DNA of 46,207 nt from a virus: positions 1 through 46,207 of the IMG/VR virus record IMGVR_UViG_3300044997_001296; one strand, 5' to 3'. Positions 1-7,400 of the stretch are shown one piece after another. Every line of letters starts with the position of its first letter. Within the stretch, counting starts at the first letter, position 1. The notes beneath the pieces were generated by a model, which searched no databases, was not told the DNA's origin, and worked only from the letters and a program-made list of their open reading frames with translations. The position numbers and the translations under genes are program-made.

Positions 1-700
1 TCAAATGAAAAATACTTACGGCTCCTTTGTCCTGAATGTGTCCTTCCTGATTTCCAGTGGCGCTTCTAAAGCATCCTTTGAAGGAGCGGATAAATTTAGG
101 CGTTCCTACGACAGTGGCCTCGATGTCTTGATAGGGTCTCCCGTCTTTGGCTTCATATGATATGCATCCATCTCCATCGAAATAGCCACGACAGAATGAA
201 GCAATCAGATTTGTGGGCAAAGACGCAGGCCACTCCAGGGTGTATGTCTTGTGTTGCCCCAAGCCCAGTTTCTTCAAGTCATTGACCATTTCTTTTGAGG
301 TAATAGTCAAAACAGCCTGAGTTTCGCCGTTGACCTTAGGCTGCAAGTAAATTGGTCCAGGATATTCCAGAAAATCACGAACACGCTCCACTAGCTCTCG
401 GTCGGACTCTTTTAAGTTCAGCATCACGATATGCTGTCCTGTCTTGGTTACGGTAACATGTCCATCCGCAGCCAGAAGCCCCAACACATAAGCCATCTCA
501 GGAGACCAGTTTTTGAAGTAATGATCATTCGGCTTATATCTGCGCATGTCTGATCGGGGCAATGCAACCCCTAGACGCTTACCCGTGCGATAGATCGTGT
601 CTTTGTGGCAGCCAAAGCGCTTAGCAAGCTCATCGGCGGTATAGCAGCCTGATCGAAAAAGCTGCTCAGCTTCACCTGTGAAAATGAATGGTCGAGGCAT
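1..700 (-). CDS. LAGLIDADG homing endonuclease, 3' end beyond the window
   Basis: The frame is open from an ATG at 698-700 to the window edge (233 codons, no stop), so the C-terminus is missing. An AGGAG ribosome binding site lies about 8 bases before the ATG. Residues 10-50 look like a helix-turn-helix (ADELAKRFGCHKDTIYR). Two LAGLIDADG-type motifs follow: YVLGLLAADGHV near 71-82 and CRGYFDGDGCI near 170-180, each with the acidic residue expected to bind metal. Enzymes of this class cut a specific DNA site and spread their own gene by repair. It lies just downstream of the major capsid gene, past a terminator, so it is probably a free-standing mobile gene rather than a virion gene. Its base composition looks more AT-rich than the capsid genes. 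The family call is firm; the target site is unknown. Confidence 0.82.
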   Translation of the reverse strand, partial: MPRPFIFTGEAEQLFRSGCYTADELAKRFGCHKDTIYRTGKRLGVALPRSDMRRYKPNDHYFKNWSPEMAYVLGLLAADGHVTVTKTGQHIVMLNLKESDRELVERVRDFLEYPGPIYLQPKVNGETQAVLTITSKEMVNDLKKLGLGQHKTYTLEWPASLPTNLIASFCRGYFDGDGCISYEAKDGRPYQDIEATVVGTPKFIRSFKGCFRSATGNQEGHIQDKGAVSIFHL

Positions 701-872
701 TGTATTCTCCTGTTATGATTCTACTCCACAAAACCGAATTTTGTCAGCCTACTAAAAATTAATTTTAAGATTTTTTATTCAGGCATCAAGCATCGATCAC
801 GTCATTTCTCCTGAATGTAAACCATGTGAAAATGAGGCAATGCAGGCTCTTTTTGAGTTCAAAAACAAGAAA

Positions 873-906
873 AAAGCCCCTACGAACCGAAGTTCGGAGG
901 GGCTTT
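873..906 (-). terminator. Rho-independent terminator after the major capsid gene
   Basis: On the minus strand an AAAGCCCC arm pairs with GGGGCTTT around an inner CGAAC/GTTCG stem, and is followed by a T run. It begins 22 bases after the capsid stop codon and separates the capsid operon from the homing endonuclease gene. Confidence 0.85.
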
Positions 907-927
907 GGGTCAATGATTTACTTCTGT

Positions 928-1782
928 TTACGAAACAGTGATTCGAGACAGAGCAAAGTCATTTATTACGGCGAAGCCGAGTTCCTCGTACACAACCCAG
1001 CCGAGGCGGAGTCGCTTGGGGTCGTCGGCAGGCAGAACAGTGATGTCCTGCTTGACGGGCATCGCACCGACGAACTGCGCAGGTGCAAGCACGTACACGC
1101 CGTTCTTCGGCACCATTGTGCTGACGTGGATGTCAGCGCTGTAGATGTGGCCGTAAAGACCAGTCATCAGGATGTCGCGCTGAGTCGCCTCGTCGTACAC
1201 TTCCTTGCCCCAGCCGCGGATGTCCTTGTATCGCTGAGGAGCGAGGACGATCTTCGCGCCGATCAGCTCATGCTCTTCGATGAGCGTCAGTGCAAGGTTG
1301 ATGTTCTCAGCCTGGAGGGTACCAGAGACCGAGATGCTGTGGTCAGCGGGGATGGCCGCGTTGATGACCTTGAAGACCTCAACGTCCTCCTGGCGCTGGA
1401 GCGAGTCCTTGGCGCGAACCTGAGCGCGGTCCACGATGTAGAATCGTCGAGCGCGAATCTCGTTCAGGCGGATCGTGGGGTGAGCAGCAAGCTCAATCGT
1501 CGGAACGATAAGCTCTTCTGCTTCCACAAGGGCGTCGGGCACCGAACCGCGCTTCGGAATGACGTAGCTCTTCACGGCGACATCGCGCTCGTATCGAGCC
1601 AGAGCGCCGTTAGGCAGCTCGTCAACCATCAGAAGCTTTCGACCGATAGCCTGGTACATCAGCGAGGTCTTGATAGGCTCGACCATCGCCTGCGCGAGCG
1701 CCGTGCGACCCTCAGGGGTCTCCATCGCCATAGCGATGATGGCTTCGCGCTGCTCGTTGGTATTTCGCTTGATCATGCTCAT
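928..1782 (-). CDS. Major capsid protein, HK97 fold
   Basis: This 284-residue protein most resembles HK97-fold phage major capsid proteins. The N-terminal half has a helical segment (TSLMYQAIGRKLLMVDEL) and a long-arm-like stretch. The C-terminus ends GWVVYEELGFAVINDFALSR, a layout typical of the last strands of this fold (WxxxxxxGxxIxNxxAL). It would self-assemble into the icosahedral head shell. The ATG at 1782 is preceded by GAAGGAG. It is the last gene of the head cluster, after the portal, protease, scaffold candidate and decoration candidate, and a strong terminator follows. No separate N-terminal delta domain is obvious, consistent with a separate scaffold. Short for a capsid precursor but within the family's range. 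Confidence 0.85.
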   Translation of the reverse strand: MSMIKRNTNEQREAIIAMAMETPEGRTALAQAMVEPIKTSLMYQAIGRKLLMVDELPNGALARYERDVAVKSYVIPKRGSVPDALVEAEELIVPTIELAAHPTIRLNEIRARRFYIVDRAQVRAKDSLQRQEDVEVFKVINAAIPADHSISVSGTLQAENINLALTLIEEHELIGAKIVLAPQRYKDIRGWGKEVYDEATQRDILMTGLYGHIYSADIHVSTMVPKNGVYVLAPAQFVGAMPVKQDITVLPADDPKRLRLGWVVYEELGFAVINDFALSRITVS

Positions 1783-1821
1783 TTCTATGTGATCTCCTTC
1801 GTTTGTCTTGCGACTATTTCC

Positions 1822-2448
1822 TTAGACCTGCTGAATAAACAGGAGGCCCGCAGTGGCGTCGTACTTCTCAACCACGGCAACAACGCGACCGTGAGCGGTG
1901 TTTGCGAGTCGGACGAGCTTACCAGCGTTAGCTCCAGCGCCGAACGTCAGATTGTCGCCGATGCCGAAAGTGATGGGGGAGCCGCTGTCTGCGGTAGCAG
2001 ACGAGGTGGCAACGGCCACGAACTGGTCGGTGATGAACTGGCCCGACGGAGTGGTGAAGACACCAACGCCGCGTCGAGGACCCTCGTAACCACCAGCACC
2101 CGCGGTGAGGTTGGTGACGCCGTTGACGGTCTCGTCCTGGAAGTCGCCGATGGCGCGCTTGTCAGCAACGTAGAAGCCGTTGGCGTTGCTCTGAAGGTTG
2201 CCGTTGCTGTCCACATAGGTGGAGCCGACGGGGTCGTTCAGAATGATAGTGTTGCCACTTCGCTGGTGGTTGTCGGCAGAGAAGCCAACCCAGTTAGCAG
2301 CAGTGTCGGTAGCACGGTTAGCCTTGCGAACAAGACCCGCATCCGCGCCAGAGAGGTCACGAGCCAGAGCCGCGCCCTGGGTGAACTCTGTGTTGTCCTT
2401 CGTGTCGTAGTTGGCTACGATCAGCGAGTTAATAACATGAAGTGCCAT
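1822..2448 (-). CDS. Head decoration or capsid-accessory protein candidate
   Basis: A 208-residue protein rich in glycine, alanine, threonine and asparagine, with few charged clusters and no membrane segment. This composition suggests a beta-rich virion surface protein. It starts at an ATG with CAGGAG upstream and sits 39 bases before the major capsid gene, a slot that often encodes a decoration or capsid-stabilising protein. I recognise no catalytic motif. The C-terminal third (GIGDNLTFGAGANAGKLVRL, then GRVVAVVEKYDATAGLLFIQ) reads like small beta-barrel strands, as in lambda gpD-like or capsid fibre proteins. The decoration role is inferred from position and composition only. Confidence 0.5.
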   Translation of the reverse strand: MALHVINSLIVANYDTKDNTEFTQGAALARDLSGADAGLVRKANRATDTAANWVGFSADNHQRSGNTIILNDPVGSTYVDSNGNLQSNANGFYVADKRAIGDFQDETVNGVTNLTAGAGGYEGPRRGVGVFTTPSGQFITDQFVAVATSSATADSGSPITFGIGDNLTFGAGANAGKLVRLANTAHGRVVAVVEKYDATAGLLFIQQV

Positions 2449-2480
2449 TTCTTTGTGTTCTCCTGGAATGGTAAGAGGCT

Positions 2481-4181
2481 TTAGTCCTCATCGACGCGAG
2501 GCATCGTGAATACGCCACGAAGCGCCTCCTGAATGTCAAGCGTTGCACTGTTTGCGGGTTGACCGCCAGAAAGCGCAGGGGACGACGAGACGACCTGGCT
2601 ATAGGCCGTGCGTACATTGCCGAACTTCTCAGCAGCCGCGGCGACAACACGCTCGGCGTTGTTCTTAGCGGATCGCATCAGAAGTGAAGTTTGTCGAATC
2701 ATGCTGTCAGCGGTCAGACCGTCGTTCAGCATGGTCTCAGCGTAGCCTTCGATTTCTCCCGCAGGAAGAAGACCCTGAGAGGCAAGATTGTAAGCGCAGG
2801 CGAAAGCAGTCTTGATTCGGCTTTCGCGAACGGCTGCCTTGCGCTCTTCCTTGGCATCATCTGCGTTGATTTCCACGTTCAGATCGTTTGCTTTGGTCTC
2901 TTCCGCCTTTGCAGCAGCCACCTTCATCAGAAGATGGACACCCTGGGCCACCGTCATCTTGCCGACCTCTTCGCCGTCCACACCTGCCTTCACGAGGTAG
3001 TTGTACACAACGTCTTCGACTTCGGCAAGTCGCTCTTCGGTGTCGCTGGCTGAAGCTACCGTCGTCTTGCGAGGCAGATTCTCCATTTGCGTCGGAATCT
3101 CAAAAGCGGGGCCGCAATCAGCATCTGCCGAAGGAACGTCGTTAAGCTTATCGAAATCGATAACATACTCAAGCGTGCCATCGGGCGTGCCGTCGAGCTT
3201 TACCGCTTCCACAGCGCCCTTGAGCTGAAGATTCTCAGGGTTCATTGTGGGGATGGGCTGATTGGCGTAGGTTGGGTTTTCACCGCGCTGAGAGTTGCCC
3301 TCGCCGCCCTTAAGGGACATTGTGGGGTAGTCCTTCTCACAGTGGTACTGGGCCTCGCCGTCGTACTGGAAAGGCTTCGCCTTCTTGCCGCCGTAAGTGC
3401 CCTCGGTGGTGTCCTTGCCCAGGCCTCGGTACTTGGGCTTGGCTGCTTCCTCCGCAACGACCACGCGCTGGAGAAGAGCCTTGCGCTCGGCTCGGCGCTG
3501 TTCTTTTGCTTCTTTGGTCATGGTATTCACCTTGCTTGCTGTGTGTTGCGGAGTGGTCTCTTCAACCTCCTCCACGCTGTCGGACACTTCTGTATCCTTG
3601 TCGCCATCGAGATCGGCATCCGCATCATCGTCGGCCAGGCCGTCGAAGGCTGCATCTGCATCCTCTTCGTCCGCATCGTCTGCGGATGTGTCGCCGCCGA
3701 GAGCTTCGTCGAGAGCCTTCTGCACAGCCTGCTGTGCGACCTCAACCATGTCAGCGGGAACTTCGATTTGAAAAGTGGCGATATTCGTTTCGTCGATTGC
3801 TTCGCCCATGTCGTCGTCAGAATCTTCGGTGGAGTTCAGTGAATCAAAATCTTCGGTTTCCACGAACTCGGCACCAGCCTCGTCGTGGGTTTCGTCGGTG
3901 GTATCTTCAGCGAAGCCAGCAGTCTCTGTGCCCAGATCAACCACCTTCAGAGGCTCTTCATCAAGCATATAGAGACCAGCTTCACGGAGAATGTTGGGAA
4001 GATGCTTGGCTCGCACGGCTGCCGCAACGATTCGCGCCTGATCCTCTTCGAGAGAGGCGCTCTTTTGCATGTCGCTTACACAGTGTTCCATATCTTCCTG
4101 ATCCGTGGCCTTGATCTCTGCGAGTCGAAGGGCCGCCTTAAGGCGCTGCTCTTGGAGGGCAGTTTCGTTGTTAGTTTTCAT
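2481..4181 (-). CDS. Scaffold or prohead core protein candidate
   Basis: 566 residues. I start it at the ATG at 4181 because the Shine-Dalgarno AGAGGAAA lies just upstream; an in-frame TTG at 4205 would place that signal inside the gene. The protein is very acidic around residues 75-210 (runs such as EEDADAAFDGLADDDADADL), then basic (KEAKEQRRAERKALLQR), with low-complexity and helical stretches later. Highly charged, low-complexity proteins between protease and major capsid protein are usually scaffold or core proteins removed during maturation. It contains HTAS and RTAY segments like those repeated in neighbouring virion proteins. No enzyme motif seen. The role is inferred from position and composition. 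Confidence 0.55.
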   Translation of the reverse strand: MKTNNETALQEQRLKAALRLAEIKATDQEDMEHCVSDMQKSASLEEDQARIVAAAVRAKHLPNILREAGLYMLDEEPLKVVDLGTETAGFAEDTTDETHDEAGAEFVETEDFDSLNSTEDSDDDMGEAIDETNIATFQIEVPADMVEVAQQAVQKALDEALGGDTSADDADEEDADAAFDGLADDDADADLDGDKDTEVSDSVEEVEETTPQHTASKVNTMTKEAKEQRRAERKALLQRVVVAEEAAKPKYRGLGKDTTEGTYGGKKAKPFQYDGEAQYHCEKDYPTMSLKGGEGNSQRGENPTYANQPIPTMNPENLQLKGAVEAVKLDGTPDGTLEYVIDFDKLNDVPSADADCGPAFEIPTQMENLPRKTTVASASDTEERLAEVEDVVYNYLVKAGVDGEEVGKMTVAQGVHLLMKVAAAKAEETKANDLNVEINADDAKEERKAAVRESRIKTAFACAYNLASQGLLPAGEIEGYAETMLNDGLTADSMIRQTSLLMRSAKNNAERVVAAAAEKFGNVRTAYSQVVSSSPALSGGQPANSATLDIQEALRGVFTMPRVDED

Positions 4182-4365
4182 AGTTGCTGCTTTCCTCTGT
4201 TTCAAGAGCCAGCTTCCTGGCTCCTCATTGCTCTTCCTGTAAAGAAGATGATGAGTGTCTGCATATCGACTTCAGTTAAAATAGCCTCGTGACCTGCAAA
4301 AAACCGATTTTTTTGTAGTTTCCCGAAATTCGAGGGAATTATTTGTGATTTCAGATTCAAACGAA

Positions 4366-4395
4366 GAGGCCCTGCGTCCGTAAACACAGGGCCTC
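4366..4395 (-). terminator. Terminator hairpin after the protease gene
   Basis: A perfect 9-bp stem GAGGCCCTG/CAGGGCCTC with a 12-base loop begins 20 bases after the stop codon of the protease gene. The T run on the minus strand is short (TTCGTTTG), so termination may be partial. The rest of the 234-base gap up to 4181 is AT-rich and holds only weaker structure; it could carry a promoter for the scaffold, decoration and capsid genes. Confidence 0.65.
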
Positions 4396-4415
4396 AAAAG
4401 GCAGACTGATGTCTG

Positions 4416-7400
4416 TTATGCCAGCCAGGTGATCGAGACATCCAACTTGGTTGGGTCCGTCTCGTTTGCCTTCAGGCTGCTGACAGCATAGTTGCCGCAG
4501 TCATAGCAGATGGTCGAGTTCTTGATCTTCTGCGTGTGTCGGTTGCCGCACTTCGGACACACCATACCGATGGGCAGTTGCTTCTCGGCTTCGCGGTTGA
4601 AGTCGGGCATTGCCGTTCGCAGATAGACATCTGCGTCAACCGTCGCCGCGATTCGGTACATGGCAGGCCCAACGTTAGCCATTGCGCCCATGCCAGGAGC
4701 GGGAGCGGCACCAGGTGCCATGCCACCGCTCATACCCATATAAGGGGCAGGAGGAGCTGCGGGAGCAGGAGCTGTGGCTGCGCCAAGACCCATGTCGTCA
4801 CCCAGACCCATGTCGGGAGCGGGAGCGCCCATATATTCGGGCTTGTCTGCACCGCCCGTATCACCACCGATAGTGATGATCTCGATGCTCTGCATCACCT
4901 TGTAGCGGGTGCCGCACGAGTTGCACTCACCCTCGCTGTTAGCCAGGTCCACGTCGTCGCTGCCACAGATCGGGCAGACCGTGCCGATAGGCTTGTTCTT
5001 GCCAGGCTCGGGCATTGCGTCCGTGTCCGCAGGCTCCTTCACAGGGTTGTCACCTGCAGCGGTGGGCACCGTCAGCGCGGAAACGCCCAGTCCCTCAGGA
5101 GCGGACATTCCCATGCCCGTGGCGTCCATACCAGGAGCCATCGGCGCTGCGCCCATGCCAGGAGCCGCCTGAGCGAATCGCTTCAGGACCTCCTGTCGGC
5201 GGGCCAGTCGGGCCTCCTTGGCTGCTTCCGACATCACCACCGCGGGAGGCAATGGTTTACCTGCAACGGCTGCCGCATCATCCACCACAGGAGCTGCGAT
5301 GTCCACGCCACCGTCGGCCTTGAAGGTCTTGGTGACACGAGTTTGTACCGACGCGGTGATATCGCCATTCTCGGTAACATTCAGATCGGTGAAGCTGAAG
5401 GTGCCAGGGTCTACCGTGAAGCCCTGCGCCGAAAGAATCTCGATGGCTTTCTGGCGGAAAGTATCCTCAAAGGCCTCATCCTTGGGGTCGATGCCTCCGA
5501 GATCCTCCTTGCGGCAGACAAATCGGATAGACTCACACTTCTCTTCGGTCACCGTAATCTCAGCCGTGCGCTCGCCCTGCTCCTTGGCGGAGATTGCCTT
5601 GGCAACAAGCTGAGCAGCCACCTTGGGTTCTGCAGCAAGCTTGGCTGCTGCCTCCACCACAGACTTGGTGGGGAACTCAAAGTTGGTTGCGTAGTCGGCC
5701 AGCCAGCCAATGGTGGACTCGGCCACATCGGCCTTGGAGGCGACGCGCTGGTTGCCCCAGAATTCGCGTCGAGCGCGAACCGTCAGACGGGCTTCGGTGG
5801 CAGTAGCCGTACAAGCCTCGTTGATCTTGGCCGTCAGCGTCTTGCTGTCCAGGCTGGCCACCGAAGCGACCACCTCTTCGGGCGTTGCGTTGCTCTCTTC
5901 GCTCGCCATCACCATTGCCGAAATCACAGCCTTCAGGTGATTCTTATTGAAAGGAGCATCGCTGGCCTCGGAGGCAAGCGCAGCCTTCAGTCGCTCTTCG
6001 CGGCTGATATTCACATTCACAGGAGCGGCCTCAGCCACCACGCCATCGCGCAGCGCCTCTGCAGCAGCGGTGACGGCCTCGGTGGCTGTCTCCGCCATCG
6101 AAGCGGCGACTCGAACGGCCTCTGCCAGATCGGCAGCCGTGATCTCCTTGCTGACAGCCTCACCAAGCGCATGCATCAGAGCCGCGTCTGGGGCCATCAG
6201 GTTGGAAGCGATCTTGTGGAAGGCGCGTCGCTTCGATTCGACGATGCGGGCCGTGTTGCCCAGGCTTGCCAGGGCGATCAGATCGGCGAAGTCTTCGCGC
6301 TGAGCAAGCGCCGAAGCGGTGGCCACGATCTCTGCAGGAAGCACACGAGCGGCGATAACCGCCTTGCCCATCGCCTCCTTTGCAGCAGCCATGACAAACT
6401 CTGCCTCTGCAGGTCCGTACTCTTCGCGGCAGCACTCAAGCTGCTTCTCAAGCACCTCTTCAGGGTTGCCCTTGCGAGCATCTTCCAGAAGCGCTTCCTT
6501 GACATCGCAATGCGTGTCGGTGACACGGCGATGATACAGGCCAGCCTTCTCATCCAGAAGGTTCTCCTTCACATCATCGTCGGTGTCGCGGCGCTTGGAG
6601 AAATAGTCGCCCCCAAGCTGCTCCTGCTGGGTCTTGTCACCCGCAGGCTTGGTGCGCATCGATTCAAGCTCTCGCTCCTTGATGTCGGACTCTTTGCCCT
6701 TGTGAAGCTTGGCAAGCTCGACCTCCTTGACGTCGCTGTCGGTGTGAGGCTTCCAGCCTGCGGTCTTCACTGTCTGCGCAAACTCCTTGAGCAGGTCAGC
6801 AGCGACGCGCGTGCCTTCGCCGTTCTCCATACGCTGGAGCTGGTTTTCAGAGATAATTGGCTCCCACTCGGCCTTGACGCCGTTCACATAGCCCGAGATG
6901 TTGCCGTCGGTAGAAAGAACAACGCGGTGGCCCGAACTATCCTCGACCTTGAAGTCGATTGAAACGGCGGCGGCGAGCTTTTTGCGCTGCTCAGATGCGA
7001 TCTTTGCGAAATGATCCATAGGTTGGTTTCCTCCCGCCCCTGCGAGCACGGGCGCGTTGGTCTTGATGTTTGTTTGGCGGCCAGCGGCGGCTCGCACGTT
7101 TGGATTGCTTTGGTAAATGGCGGCGAGGGTGTTAGTATCCACGCCGAGCGAATCTTTCAGGCCGATGAGAGCCTGTCCGAATTCAATCACATTGTTTGTC
7201 AGTCGATGAGAGGGAGCGCCTGCACGAGAGGCGGTTCTGGTGCTGGCATAGACCTCTCGACTGCCATCTTTAGAGGCCCAGACAAGCATAGTAGGCTCAT
7301 TCGAGGCCTGTACAACACCGCCGCCAATGCCTGCTGGCATCGCCATCGGCCCGACCATTCGTCCCACATTACCTGCGGGACTCCAGTTAATCGGCTGCTG

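Noticed and set aside
826-2484. Long plus-strand reading frame over the capsid genes
   Set aside because: It is the antisense of the major capsid and decoration candidate genes and crosses a terminator; its sequence has no coherent protein features.
4536-6962. Long plus-strand reading frame over the protease gene
   Set aside because: Antisense shadow caused by the codon bias of the gene beneath; rich in Arg/His/Cys with no domain.
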